Shown here in pieces: positions 43,545 through 55,990 of a stretch of DNA of 64,000 nt. The first letter of the stretch is position 1. Each line of letters opens with the position of its first letter. Source of the stretch: Stenopsyche tienmushanensis (Eukaryota > Arthropoda > Insecta > Trichoptera > Stenopsychidae); contig WACJ01000056.1 in NCBI GenBank assembly GCA_008973525.1, positions 62,001-126,000 on the forward strand, in the 5' to 3' direction. The translations under genes and the position numbers were made by a program. The notes beneath the pieces were generated by a model. That model saw only the letters and a list, made by a program, of their open reading frames with translations. It searched no databases and was not told the DNA's origin.

Positions 43545-46400
43545 ATAGAATAAGGAGTCTTCCTGCCACTAAATTTATGAATAAAAGCGATAAATAATCT
43601 AGAATGCCTTGATAATCAATACAAGCTTAAATATGATTATTTTCTATAACACAACAATGCTTTGTCGATCTTAAAAATATCATTAATAATTATTAAGTAT
43701 CTTAGCATTCTTTTAGCACCTTATTAATAATCTAGGATGCGTGTTTTTTTCCAAAATATATGGAAAAACTTATTTGTATATTAGAATGGTTTATGTTAAG
43801 AAAATATTATGTTGGGATCGCATTAGTTATAATAATATATAGAAGCAAATCTAAGATAAAACCTTATTCGGATATGACTTTATACTTCAATACGTCTTAT
43901 TCATATTAACCCTTCTGTCCATGAAAGGTTGAATTTCCTCCTGTCAATGAAATATGTAAACAAACTATCGTACGAAATATACTAATCTGATTTTTACAGA
44001 CATGCTTCAAAAACATTTTCTGCAGCACAGGTAAAAGAAAAATATAGATTTTTCCATATATATGATACAAAAAGGATTTCTTACAACACAGGCAAAAAGA
44101 ATTTCTTTACGAAACATGGAGAAAAATGTGATATCTTGTACAGATCCTATGAAAAAAATATCTAGGTCTTTTCAAACCTATATTATTTGCTTTAGGTACA
44201 TGAATATGAATATCCGTTTTCTCGAAACACAAGGATCCCGCTTTTTTATAATTTTAAATTCTGTAAAACCATTAGACTAAAGGATAAAATCAGGGAGATT
44301 TGTTAATATTTATACATAGCTGCTATTAAAAAAAAACTGGTTGCGAAAGCATAATGCATAATAAAGCATAATCGACATTTTTTGGTTAAACAGGCGAAAC
44401 TTTGTAAATAAAAAAAAAATTCCAGCACCCTAAGCAACAGCCCTAATGCTAATTATTTTTAAGTATTTTTTTAAATTAAATTTGCATAATTAATAATCTA
44501 ATTTTATACTGGCCTTTAAATATCCAATAATTTTGTATTTAATCTCTTCAATATTGAACGTATGGCGAGGTGATTTTATCAGTTAAGCTGCATTGTTAAA
44601 AATCTGTAATTTTATTACATATTCTTGGATGATTGATCGTCATTAATTATTTTTATTGATCCAACAAATCACAGTGTAAATATTTACAATTGATTCAGAT
44701 TAAAGCTGATTTGCATTTAAAAATGATGCAACTGGCCTTAAATTAAAATCTATAAAGCCACTTTTTTGTCTACAAGTATTTAATATTAACAATTATGAAA
44801 TAAAGGTCGTCTACTTTCGATATAAGCTAGCTAAGGCTTTGGTAGACGTGGCTAAAGTTGTAGCAAGGGATTTTGATTGAAATATTGCAATTATCAAAGC
44901 ATTGAAATATTATGTACATGTTATATTTATTATAAGTAGCTACAATATAGTTTCAGTCTTGTACTATATCAAAACAAAAAAATAAGAACGAATCGTCATT
45001 ATAGAAATAATCACACAAATAATGTCGTTGTCTCCTATGCTATAACTAGAAAAGTCTCCTATGAAGATCGTCTACATCTGATACAGCATCTTAAAATGTT
45101 TTGAATATCTCTAGCTATTATTAAAAAAAAAGATTTATCCTCGTCGACGATTGAAGACGAATGTATTCATATTGAACAATGGCTGTAACGAATTTGTTGC
45201 AGTCAGTGACTGTAAGAAAAAATGTGTTTTCTTAGAGAAAAAATGCGTAGTGATCAAAACTACCAATTCTGCTATCGATCAAGCGTCTCTCTTGTCTTTG
45301 AACCGCAATATTTTATTATTTTTTCCTTCTTTCCATGCTTTCGCCCTCCCTTATGATATTGTAACATAAAATTGCGATAGCGCCTGCAACCCTTCCCAGT
45401 ATGCGCTTAGTCATTAATCATAAGGGGAAAGTGTCATTTTTCTATTTTTTCCAAAGTATCACTTCGGATCGTATCCCGGCACCAAGTGGAGTATAAATAT
45501 TGGTATTAACTTCTTGAAACTAATTGATGTAATTACACTGCGAGGTGCCGACGACAGCTCAGCCACGAATTAATCTTCGTGGCGGCAATAAAAAAATGAT
45601 TGTCGGATGGGTCTAGTATTAGATGTGTGATCAATTAATTAATTGCCTTCTATAGCGCCGATTATTTATAATTATTATAATCAAATCGATATATTTGCAC
45701 GGATATTATCAAAGTTCGGATGTATAATTGCATCTTTGCTGCATTAGGCGTTGCAAGTTTTGCCCGGCCGATGAATTTTAATTTCACAATCAACTCGTAC
45801 ACTTTTCATTGCCGGATTATTGAATCAGTCTGAGAGCTTTCAGATTATATTAGCGAGATCCAATTTAAATAAACGGCCGGAGCGATTCGCAAAATTGTTC
45901 GTCCGTTTTAAAAGGAATGCATAATGAGGTTACTTTTTTTTTCAAGTTTCGCAAATCGAAAGCTCATAAATGTATTCGTTTATCGCCCTCTCGGAGATGT
46001 GTTAGAAATCTCCACACTATTCGCTTGGGTCGATTGTACGATAATATATGTATACAATCCTCATCGGGAAAGAAATTCATATGTTGTAACCAGGAGGAAC
46101 AATTTTTTTCTGGATGTATGAACCCGCCTGTGACGATATATTTAGTGAAACTGATTATTGTAATTTGCATGGAAAATACTTCAGATTTTTTTCTTGGAAA
46201 TACTTGAATTCGGACATGATTACTTGCGGAAATATTATATTAAAGAGACCCATACATTTTCGCGAATTTAGTAAAAAAGTTTAAATTTACAAATAATAAA
46301 AATATAATCAACCCATTTTTTATATAAATTTTCAGACTTAGAAGTAAACATCGATTTTAAATGCATTTCCATGTCACATGCATTTTTGAATCATTTTTTT
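43545..46400. other. Gene-free stretch
   Basis: No gene recognised. About 44,960-45,060 shows partial similarity to 59,960-60,050 (TTATAGAAATAATCACAC.AATA, then GTC...CTCCT), probably an old repeat. More balanced sequence lies at 45.4-46.1 kb. Confidence 0.35.
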
Positions 46401-46404
46401 TTTA

Positions 46405-46497
46405 GGGTGTGCTCCATGGACCTGAAAAGGTGGAAATCCACCGGAGCGAGATCCAGAGAATAAGGAGGATGTAGTAACACTTCGCAGTTTAATTCCC
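46405..46497 (-). pseudogene. mariner transposase fragment
   Basis: Minus strand reads VLLHPPYSLDLAPVDFHLFR SMEHTL, the catalytic HPPYSPDLAPxDYHLFRSMQ motif of mariner transposases. About 30 codons only; no terminal repeats seen close by. Confidence 0.8.
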
Positions 46498-46499
46498 TT

Positions 46500-47012
46500 A
46501 TTTTACTCAGTCTTAATTTTGCTTTGTGAGGGCACGCATTGACTCTCACTCACGAGGTGACTCTCACTCACCATATGATTTTTGAGGTGACTCGCGCTCA
46601 TCACTCGATTTGATAAAGAAATTCGATGCACGCCAATAACTGTTTACGTTTAGTTCCTTTGAAGTGGGTCCCTACGCTCTTTTGTATAATCTTATGAAGT
46701 TTAACATTACACCCCTTCAAATAGATATTAGATTTTAAAATTAGACTGCAACTACGAACCAGACTGTATGTTTGGCAATAGTTTGAACTTGACCAGTCGT
46801 GGGAAAAAGACTATTAAATTTTTGATCCCTATAAGCATTGAACAGGAGTTAGGAAGGATTGTAAAATCTGTTCTCAAAGAAACAAGGCCGGCAAAAAACA
46901 TCAAACCACATATTATGGTATTGTTTCATGAAATATCACACACAGCAAAATTACAGAGACCAATAGTTAAGAAATTATATTCAAAAAGATGTAAAAATGT
47001 ATAAAATGTTAA
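46500..47012. other. No gene recognised
   Basis: Contains a short run of GACTCTCACTCAC-type repeats near 46,540-46,590. Otherwise AT-rich; may include more eroded mariner sequence. Confidence 0.35.
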
Positions 47013-47016
47013 AATA

Positions 47017-47588
47017 CACTTAAACCTTTTTTGTGCGGTTGATGCGTTCCGCGGAAAATCGCACAAAAAAAGCTAAAAGATAGAAAAAGTGAAGATGCAT
47101 TCCGTGGATTTTAAAAACCGCATAACTTTGAAACAGTTATATAAAATATATCCCAAATCGCATAAAAAAAGTTAATAAAAAATCAAGAAATTAAAAATAA
47201 CATTTTTGGTAACATTTAAAGGACGTCTTGCATCATTGGTAAAATTTTATGGATATCCAATACAGAAATACGAATTATTTTAATTACAAATTATCATCGC
47301 TGTATGATAATTTTCGTTGCAATTTTCGATATGACTCAAAATCGCTCTTTTCTTCAGAAGATATAGTATACCCAGTGTCAATGTCATCGTTGTTCTGTGT
47401 ACATTTTCTCTTTCCAACAATATAATTCACAATTAGTGAATATGTCACTATAGTCCCTAACTAAAAAAAAAAAAATCACAAAATGGCAACAGTTTAAAAA
47501 AAATCAGTCAAGTCATTTTTTGGCCAAATTGGAAATGATTTAAAAAAAACCGCATAACTTCAAAATCGCACAAAAAGAGGTTTTATTG
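47017..47588 (-). mobile_element. TTTGTGCG-family DNA element, copy 3
   Basis: TA at 47,015-47,016 and 47,589-47,590. Left end CACTTAAACCTTTTTTGTGC GG, right end CGCACAAAAAGAGGTTTTAT TG. Contains CCGCGGAAAATCGCACAAAA and AAAACCGCATAACTTTGAAA. 572 bp; part of the middle is replaced relative to the other copies (about 47,190-47,400). Confidence 0.75.
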
Positions 47589-47591
47589 TAT

Positions 47592-49555
47592 AAAAGTTTT
47601 ATATACTATTTTGCGTGTGTAATGATTTTAAGTTAGGAATAAGAAATTCGCCAAAAGTGCTGCGAAAGGTTTCGAGTTTTTGGTTCGTCGCGTGAAAAGC
47701 GATCTCGAGTGCAAAGGGTTCATTTTTGATGCAAAATTTCTGTCGACAATAAACTGGTGTATCTATAGTTTCTCTTGGTTTCATTAATTCACATAGCAAT
47801 TCTGAGTTAAGTGTTGGAATTGAGTATTTTTTTGAGAAAGCCATTGATTTTTAATGTGTTTCGTCGCTCGTTTTTGTTGAGTTCGGTCAAAACATGTCTT
47901 ATCCATCCTATTCCATAGCACCCATCTTATTAAAATTTATGGATCCAATACTGACATCTGCGGATTGTTACCACTTTATTATAAACATCTCTGAATGTTT
48001 TACTGGCTTTTGTGGCATTTCAATATAATAATATGAGCTTCGTAATAAGGTAATCTTATTTCTTTTTAGTTTAAAATTAATTTAAGATTTGATGACTTAA
48101 TAATTGAAAGGCTGCGACTTCAACTTATTGATTTTCAGACATTAGATTTTCACTATGCTGCTATTGTAAGGATTAATTAAATCCAAAAATTAATAGCCGA
48201 TAGGAACAACGTGGGAAGATTACTTTGCGATTCAATTCCGCAATTTTGTCAGAGGCCACATACAAAATTTGAGAAGCACTGCGATGACGAACATCCATTC
48301 TCGTGTGAAAATGATGATGTGACTGACGTGACAGTTATTATATCATTTAACGAGGCGTTGATGTATTCAAAGTGCATGATGTATGGGAGATAGCGAGACG
48401 AAAAATCTCGCTTTTTTGATCGAATGCATTGAGTTTTTCTCGAATTTAGTCCGAATTTTTGTTTCGTCGCGCATTGTATCGCGTTTGCTGGTGAGCTTTT
48501 AATCTTACGTTATAAAGGTGAACTTTCATCCGCTTTACTCGTAATAAATCACCATAAAAATAGTCCAACGTTCGTTAATCGTTTTTTTTTTGAGATATCC
48601 AGAGATAGCGTTTACGACCTGAAGGCAGAGCTTTTATATCAATACACGCATACACCGGGGGTGCTTTATGTCATAATAGAGGATGGATCGATCTCTTCCG
48701 GCTCTCTTATTAAATATTTCATAAGCGTTAAACGTGTAAATTCAATGCCATAATAAAAATCAGTTCCACACAATTTGTCCGGAATTATATTCGGCTCCCA
48801 ATAGGAGCTGACGTAAGATTGAAAATTCCGCAAACTTCAAAGGGCGATATTAAATTTTGCATAAAACTCCGCACAGGGTTCAATATTGTATGCTGCATAT
48901 TGCAATGAGCATACGTTGGATCCTGCTTTATAATCAAAGGTTTCTTCTAGCGGCAATGAAAACTTCATATATGTAAATATTTTAATATCAATCTGATGTG
49001 CCGAAACATTTTCAGCATTGAATTTTAATATTCATTCCTTAAATATTTCCACCCAAATTGCTTCAAAACATAACAGCCAAGTAGCAAATATTGAAAAAAA
49101 CTCTCACTGTCCGAATGGTTGCTCGATTTTGCTTACTACGTTGACTGGTATTTAAAAACACTACAAAGGGTTTTATATTTATATTAAAATCGAACACACA
49201 CAGGATGTTGCGGGAGGAATTTTTCGATACTATATGAAAAATGCTTTGTTATTTATTAAATTTCTACTACTAAAAATGCATTTGAAATATTCTAATTGTT
49301 GGATATCAGATTCTGTTAAATGTCGATGGTGTACGGTGCTATACATTTTAATAATACTACAAATTATCATGTTTTAAGCATTTCCACGGACACAAATGAC
49401 AAATATATTCAAAATTTGCATATTTTATTTATAAATTGCTTAAAAAAGACATCATTGTTATATTAAAACTTTCTTAAATTAGATCTCGATATTTAAACTA
49501 GCTTATCACTATTAAATTAACAGTGGTATCTTTTGTCTTTCTGCGGACACATTGA
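47592..49555. other. Gene-free stretch
   Basis: No gene recognised. An 81-codon minus-strand frame (47,599-47,844) borders the element and has no known motif. 48.2-49.0 kb has fairly balanced unique sequence. Confidence 0.35.
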
Positions 49556-49559
49556 ATTT

Positions 49560-49690
49560 AGGATAACTCTTGTGTGATGCGCAGGAACGGGAAATCGTCG
49601 AAAATTCTTGGCTGCAGGAAGATGTCCTTCCCGCAGGCTCAAAGCTGTAGCCTCTCTCTCCGTATAAATAATAAAATATAATAAGTAAGA
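49560..49690. repeat. Short repeat shared with 2500-2600
   Basis: GGCTGCAGGAAGATGTCCTT, CCCGCAGGCTC and AGCTGTAGCCTCTCTCT match the block at 2.5 kb. GGAAG...CTTCC forms a small hairpin. Confidence 0.5.
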
Positions 49691-49796
49691 CAACAGATGC
49701 AGCTCAGATGGACAGCGACTGATAAGTGTGTCGTCTTCCAAACGGATACTACTACCGGCGATGTTGTGCGATCTATTCCGGGTTTCCCCGGTCTTC

Positions 49797-50400
49797 CATT
49801 ATTTATTTATTTATTTATTTTATTTACAAAGTTCTCACGGGAAGACCACTTTCCAAAACCAAAAGATGTGTTATGGGGAGCAAGGAATAGGTTAAACCAA
49901 GTTCAAGGGAACTACTACGTTAGATCAATATCACCGTGAGTCCAACCTCAGTTTGAAGGGGGCTGCAGCAGATGATGGCTACAGGGGATACCCTTTCCCC
50001 ATGGTACTCGTATCAGTTCGATCATTTGTAGTACCTAGACAAGGAGACACGTCACCGTTCTCCCCTGTATGCACTAGACTGTTAAGGATAGTGGTGACGC
50101 GTTTTGCACAGATTCCACCTATTTCTATAATTAAGTAAGCAGTCCACATCATTACCTCATGAAAATGGTTTAACCACGCTGCCGGGCCCGTACCCAACAG
50201 TAGTGTGAGATTATGGAGACGCTACTCACTAAAACCCATCCTTATTCACTGCTACCACCTGGCTACTAGATAAGTATTGGGCGAGGGTGGCAGCAATGCT
50301 TCTCTTCTGGGTCCTCCTGCGCGTCCTTTGTTCTTTTGGATGTCACCTATGTGTCGGTTAGGAGGATGCTTCTTTTATTCGTCGTCTTGTACGTTCAGCA
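49797..50400 (-). mobile_element. 3' UTR and tail of R1-clade relic 2
   Basis: Downstream (minus strand) of the coding relic at 50,403-51,000. It ends in a run of ATTT repeats at 49,798-49,822 (AAAT repeats on the element strand), a simple-repeat tail typical of non-LTR 3' ends. About 49,930-50,040 is shared with the insert at 1410-1540. Confidence 0.55.
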
Positions 50401-50402
50401 TC

Positions 50403-51000
50403 CTACTTCTGTTGCATAGCGCATGTCGTGTATTTCCACCACGCATTCCATGCCCTAGCACCCGTTAACATTGAAGGTACCACGTTGCCAGGGGAGAACG
50501 AGCTGACTCCCAGCTCCTCCCGTAGGATGTCCCTTTCGGTGCTCCATGATGGGCAGACAAATTTCATGTGTACAGCATCGTCGTACTCCACTCCGCAGTG
50601 GTGGTACTCCGGGTCGATCTCTTTGCCTATTTTGTGTAGGTAGCCACCAAAACAGCTGTGCCCGGTGAAGACCTGGATCAAGTACACGCACAATTGGCCG
50701 GTCTGTCTGGCTACACAGGTTCTTAGGTTTGGTATTAGCTCATGCATCCATCGACCTTTAACGGAGTTGTCCTATCGGTGCTTTGCTTACCGTTATTCTT
50801 GTTTTCGTCTTTCTGTATTGCCTGTCTCTTGTAGGCAAGCAGGTCGATTGGCGTTATGGCAATCGTTGCCAGAACGGCATCTTCTGACACTTTGCGATAC
50901 GCAGCAGCCACCCTGATTGCGCTCCTTCTCTGGACTCTGGGATCCAACTGCTGTCAACGGGCGTAGGGTTGGCTTCCCCCTTGGGGTTTTATAGGTGAGC
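50403..51000 (-). pseudogene. R1-clade retrotransposon C-terminal coding relic
   Basis: Two minus-strand frames join near 50,750. The upstream one has RRSAIRVAAAYRKVSEDAVL, then TPIDLLAYKRQAI. The downstream one has HELIPNLRTCVARQTGQLC, YLIQVFTGHSCFGGYLHKIG K, then YHHCGVEYDDAVHMKFVCPS W and RDILREELG. This is the ordered C-terminal region of R1-clade proteins ('RVASAYRTVSEDAV..V.....PI.LL', then the TGHGCF..YL..IGK...C.HCG...D...H....CP.W motif). One frameshift separates them; the polymerase domain upstream is absent (5' truncation). Confidence 0.85.
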
Positions 51001-51059
51001 ATCATGTAGATTAACACCCACTCGGAAAATAAGACGAGAAGGTATTTTTCAGCACACAA

Positions 51060-52955
51060 TTACCTCCATCCTACCGTTCATCATCCTAACTGCGATCCGA
51101 AATTAGAACGAATCCATGTGCCCTTATTGATAATAATTTGCCTTATATTCCCATATCTGATTTCAAACGTAAGTGATTACTAAAAAAGAACATATGGGGT
51201 GGTATTCCATTGCTTCTAATATTTGGTTAACTTGAGATATATTTTTTTGAGTGGGAACTTTTAGAAAATTATATTGAATTATATTATATTTTGCAAATGC
51301 ATAAAGACTGGATTTTATGTACTGTAAAGTTAAGGGTTCTCCCCATCTCACCCAACTGGTTTGAGCACGCTGTGACCAATAGGGGTGTGGCAAAAACATA
51401 TATTTCATGACTTTTGGGACACACCATGTATATCATTTCACTGTGTATTTTTTAAATTTATAAATCAGGCTAAGTCTGGATTGAGTCAACCGTTGTGAAA
51501 TATTAACACTTCAGATTTATCATTTTTTTTGTTACGTAATATGTAGTCTATAAAATGAATCAAGTAGAATTTACAGCTAGCAAAATGATATTTGACACTA
51601 ATAAATAATATATGCGAAAACATTGTTGTAAATACACTGAAGTTACATCAAGAGCTTAGAGCACTTTACAACATCAAACCCTAAAAGCTTTTAGATATAC
51701 TATTTGAATGCAGTGGATAAAAAGTGACACATGAGTCGTGTGCCGATCCAAATTGTTTTTCTTGTAAGTGAGCACTGAAGAAGCGTTTTTCTGATTGACT
51801 AAAAGTGTAATTTTCCTTTCTCGGTGTTCTCCAAAGACTTACTAGATTTTCATGAAATATCTGTTTATAAAAAATTCACGACGAAAACAGACGTAGGCTT
51901 TTTTAAGCTCACCGGTTGTCATGATTTCGCGAAGCTTTCATTTTATTTCGGCTATTTTTTCGCTCTTCGCATCTTCAATTTCGTCTACATTTTCATCGGT
52001 CCCCTTTTAAAGAAAAAAATAAAGCTTTTATTTTTCCACGGGATAATGTGGTTTTATTCTCTTTCGAATTTAAAGGAGTTTTGCTGAAAACAACGTCGTG
52101 CATGACGTATAGAGGCCGCAAGTACGTGAAATATCCGAAAGCTCTACACGAAGAATTTTAATTACGGAATGAAATCATGCTATTCAATCATGCTATGGAA
52201 TACGTATTCGAAATATACGCGTTCATTTAATAATATCTTGATGAATTCTGCGGTATTAATATAATTTTCGCGTAATGCTAAGATCAATTCGGATTGGTTT
52301 TTATCTTTGAAATCTTGATCACCTGAGAATAATTATTTCCATTGCTTATAATAAGTCCTTTTGAAAACATTTAATTATATTGAAGCCTCTTAAGTTGATT
52401 TGATCTTCAGCAGACAGTGACAATGAAAAGCATGATTTGCTTATAGCGCTATTTCTGTAAGGCTCATTTATTGTTATAAGGCTCTTATTACATGGCTTGA
52501 ACAACAGAAATTTGCGATCGATTATTATAATAACGTAAAATATTTTATTATATACATTTCTTTCTCTGCTATTATTGTGGCATTTGCGTAATTTATAACA
52601 TTAAAAATATATACCTTTAAAAGGATATCCATGGAAAGATCAAATATCTAAATAAATAAGTTACGGAGATCTCGTTAATTATACGCTTTTATTGAATTTT
52701 ACAAGATACATCATAAATTATATATTAAAGGGTGTTTTACGTCTTTAAGCTACCCCTGGTTGCATGTATGAGTCAGTAAGACAAATCTGAAAATGCTGCG
52801 ACATATACAAATCTTTTCTCAACAATAATGTCTCGTTAAAAATTCATCTTTATCTTGTCTTTTTGTAGAAATTCCAAAATTCCTCTTTAAAAATACATAT
52901 GCATAAACAAAGGCACAGAAAAATAATTGCGATTCTTTAATGGCATACATTCTGT
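51060..52955. other. Gene-free stretch
   Basis: No gene recognised; an 87-codon plus frame at 51,824-52,087 is phenylalanine/lysine-rich and looks like chance. Confidence 0.35.
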
Positions 52956-53074
52956 TTAACCACTTCACACTCGGTTTATTTCCAAGAAATCGGCCAAAAC
53001 GATTCGATTTTTATTATTGCGTTATAATCATCTACATAATATTTAAAAACACCGTTTTTGTTCTTTTTTGATTA

Positions 53075-53080
53075 TTTATT
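53075..53080 (-). terminator. Polyadenylation signal of the piggyBac transposase
   Basis: AATAAA on the minus strand about 200 bases after the stop codon and inside the element. Confidence 0.45.
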
Positions 53081-53275
53081 ATAAAAATGGTATAAATTAA
53101 ATTAGAAAATTATTATAAAAAATCAGCTTTTTTATAGTAAAGATGAAAATATATTTCTAATAAGCATTTCGCCGATTTAAATTGAAGATATGATAACCTG
53201 AAATGAAGAAAAAAAATACATGTATGTATACATTTGAAATAAGAAAATTATTATTAAAAATTAGAAAAATTATAC

Positions 53276-54925
53276 CTAATTTTCTGCATGGTAGAGGCGA
53301 AAACATGGTACAGCGCATAATGCAACGTCGCATTGGAGACAATGATATTTGGTCATTTGCCGAATTTTTTTTCCATTCGCATCCCTTTTTTTACTGCATA
53401 CACAGCACGATCTCCGTGGAAAAGCTTGATTATTAGTAGGTGGTATGTAGTCCGGAAAATGTCCTTGTGACCTTCTTGGTTGACTTTCCGATGATGGTCT
53501 TCCGCGGGGCGTAATTTCTATATCAGGTGAATATTTTTCTACAATTTTTTCTATTAGCTCCATCCGGTAATAAAGGTTAGAGAGCTTTCCATTATTTTTT
53601 TTATATAATACATACGAATTCCATAAAGCTAACTCAAAAAGGTGGAAAAAAATCTTCTTGTAGTACTTTTTACCCCGTTTTCTTGGTACGGGGTAATCAG
53701 CCAAATGTTGGTCGACCCTGTCTACACCCCCCATAGTCCCATTGTAGTCGATTACAACCTTCGGTTTCATTTTCGTTTCTCCTCGCTTTTGAACACTTCC
53801 AAATTCATTGTTATGAATGGTAGACAACAAGGTTACTACTCGTTTATCCCTCCATTGTAGTGCCATCATCTTGTCCTTTTTATATGCAATAGATGCACCT
53901 TTTGCCAATTTCGCGGTTTTAAATTGTTTTGGCATTTCTAATCTATTGGGTTTTGCTGTTCCAAAAATATCTGTTTTTCTAGATGTCAGAATATTTGCTA
54001 ATTTCGGTGATGTGTAAAAATTATCTGTCGTCAAGCAGTACCCTTTGTCTAGAAGATTTTTCATAAGGGCCATCGTTACTTGAATCGACATTGGGTTTTC
54101 GGGAAAATCATGATCAATTATAGTTCCCTTTCCGGTATAAATAATGTAATTGACTACATAACCACTGTTAGATTCACAAAGCATGTAAGACTTTATACCG
54201 AATCTTGCTCTTTTAGTAAGTATGCACTGCTTCCATCCAATGCGACCTTTGTAGAGCAATAAACTCTCATCTATCGTAATGTTGCGTTCAGGTGTATACA
54301 ATTTCTGATTGCGGGCCAGTAACATTTCACATATATCCCAAATTTTATTCAATTTGGGATTAGGGTGAGTTTCTGGGTCATATGTAGTATTGTCAGAAAA
54401 ATGGAGAAATTGTTTGATTTTGTTGAACCGACTTTTTGGCATGGTTTTTCCGAAGAATGGAGTATGCAATATAGGTCTAGTGGACCACGAAAATTTTTCT
54501 TCAGGTTTCTTGTTTATGCTCTGAAGGATTATCAATGCCAAAAATACTCTCAACTCTGAATTGGCGACTGGTTTCCATGCAGGTGTGTTTCCGGAATGAT
54601 CAGTTGAAGGTCTATTTTTTAATTCCGCATATCGATTTGTTTCCAAACAAATAAAGTTTATCATTTCATCATCGAAAAAAAGCTCAAAAAATTGCAATAA
54701 ATCATTTGGAATAACGTCAAACTTGATTCCTGGTTCCCCAGAGAATGGAAATCGGGTTGGTGCAGGTAATAAAGGCGGTGTTGTTCTCATTTCAGACCAA
54801 TGCATCTCCTGGGGTATATAGTATGTGATATCCGAAGTGTCACTTGAAAATGAACTAGACGACGATCCTGAATCTTCCAATTCATTATCGGTTTCGTAGT
54901 CTGATGAATCATTTTCACTTGCCAT
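53276..54925 (-). CDS. piggyBac transposase, intact, 549 residues
   Basis: Catalyses cut-and-paste movement at TTAA sites in the nucleus through a DDD/RNase H-like active site. Order of parts: an acidic, serine-rich N-terminus (1-35); the DDE_Tnp_1_7 domain from about 70 to 440, with the RNITIDESLLLYKGR block (Asp219), LTTDNFYTS (Asp301) and the GTMGGVDRVDQ signature (Asp402 and Asp405), so the expected acidic residues are present; a basic linker with PRGRPSS; and a C-terminal cysteine-rich domain (507-546) with C-x2-C, C-x2-C, C-x3-C and a final H, which in the family binds the subterminal DNA. Length fits the family (about 550-600). The ATG at 54,925 begins MASENDSSDYETD, an acidic opening common in piggyBac proteins. 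Stop TAG at 53,276. No introns, no frameshift. It sits inside matching ends, so it is an autonomous-type copy rather than a domesticated gene. Confidence 0.97.
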   Translation of the reverse strand: MASENDSSDYETDNELEDSGSSSSSFSSDTSDITYYIPQEMHWSEMRTTPPLLPAPTRFPFSGEPGIKFDVIPNDLLQFFELFFDDEMINFICLETNRYAELKNRPSTDHSGNTPAWKPVANSELRVFLALIILQSINKKPEEKFSWSTRPILHTPFFGKTMPKSRFNKIKQFLHFSDNTTYDPETHPNPKLNKIWDICEMLLARNQKLYTPERNITIDESLLLYKGRIGWKQCILTKRARFGIKSYMLCESNSGYVVNYIIYTGKGTIIDHDFPENPMSIQVTMALMKNLLDKGYCLTTDNFYTSPKLANILTSRKTDIFGTAKPNRLEMPKQFKTAKLAKGASIAYKKDKMMALQWRDKRVVTLLSTIHNNEFGSVQKRGETKMKPKVVIDYNGTMGGVDRVDQHLADYPVPRKRGKKYYKKIFFHLFELALWNSYVLYKKNNGKLSNLYYRMELIEKIVEKYSPDIEITPRGRPSSESQPRRSQGHFPDYIPPTNNQAFPRRSCCVCSKKRDANGKKIRQMTKYHCLQCDVALCAVPCFRLYHAEN

Positions 54926-55029
54926 TATAAAATGTTTTAGGGATGTAAAAATTCAAACACAAAAAACAACACCAAATTTCCAAGTCCAAGTCCAAAACCA
55001 AGTCCAAGCAAAATATCACCAAAAGTCCA

Positions 55030-55070
55030 CAACAAATTATATATTATTATAATATATAAATAACGAATAG
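55030..55070 (-). promoter_or_regulatory. Possible TATA region of the transposase gene
   Basis: A strongly AT block (ATATATTATTATAATATATAA) 105-145 bases upstream of the start codon is the likeliest core promoter of the minus-strand transposase. This is inferred from position and sequence only. Confidence 0.25.
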
Positions 55071-55918
55071 AATAGAATATTAGTAGCACGATTATTATAA
55101 AAAAAAACTACTTTCAAACTCGCGAATAACGATCCGATCAATTTGTAGTACAAAGATAGATAGATGCACACGCTTCGATAATCAACAATGAACTGACACT
55201 ATTTATTTTGAAAATATATCTCAAACGAAACATAAACATCCTGGAATTCTAAGAAAATCGACAACAAAAATGTGTTCACATTTTTAATTTATGAGCGGAT
55301 AGTTTGTTGAATGAAATAAAAATAACAATAATGTTTAGGAGAGAAATTCATTTTTCGTAAATCGATTTATACAATTGCACAAACTCTCTCTTCGCTTATT
55401 TACAATGTTAAAAATATGTGAAATAACAAAGGAGTCATTTATTACCCCAATATTAGGGTTGGTTGAATGCATTTCTACGGAACCGTTTTACAAGAATGCC
55501 ATTAGAAAAAAAATATTCAACATTCTTTACGTAAACTAAAAGGACAAAAGATGTGTAGCAATGCCAATACATATTTTTTCATAGAATGGATTGGAAAACA
55601 ATTGAGTTGAAATTGTAAAGAAAGTCAAATATGTCAAAATTCATAATTTATGAGTTGATTCTATTATTACATTTCTGAATATATATCGATGTGTATCGAC
55701 TGCATATTAGAATCAAATATATTATATAAAAATATATTATGCAAAAAAGTACATTGCGTAAAAAAACACACACACTTTTTTAATTTTTTTTTTCAATCAT
55801 TATCTGCGTAGTTTGAACACAAGTAATAACGCGTAAGTCAATAGATTGTGTGAACGTATCCCGAGTATTTTTTGTATGAAGATAACAAATGTGCGAGAGG
55901 CCGGACATAACGCCAAGT

Positions 55919-55990
55919 GATCGCGCGCACGGGTGTGCGCGCGGGTCTAACGTCAAAGATAATTTGCGCGCACCGGTGTGCGCCCGAGTG
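55919..55990. repeat. Subterminal palindromes of the piggyBac element
   Basis: Two copies of a near-perfect palindrome, GCGCGCACGGGTGTGCGCGC at about 55,923 and GCGCGCACCGGTGTGCGC at about 55,963, sit just inside the right end. Repeats of this kind are plausible transposase-binding sites; none is seen at the left end. Confidence 0.75.

Noticed and set aside
45917..46207. Overlapping open frames of 96 and 65 codons
   Set aside because: No known motif and mutually overlapping in both strands; likely chance in more balanced DNA.
53642..54559. Several plus-strand open frames opposite the piggyBac transposase
   Set aside because: They are antisense shadows of the intact minus-strand gene.
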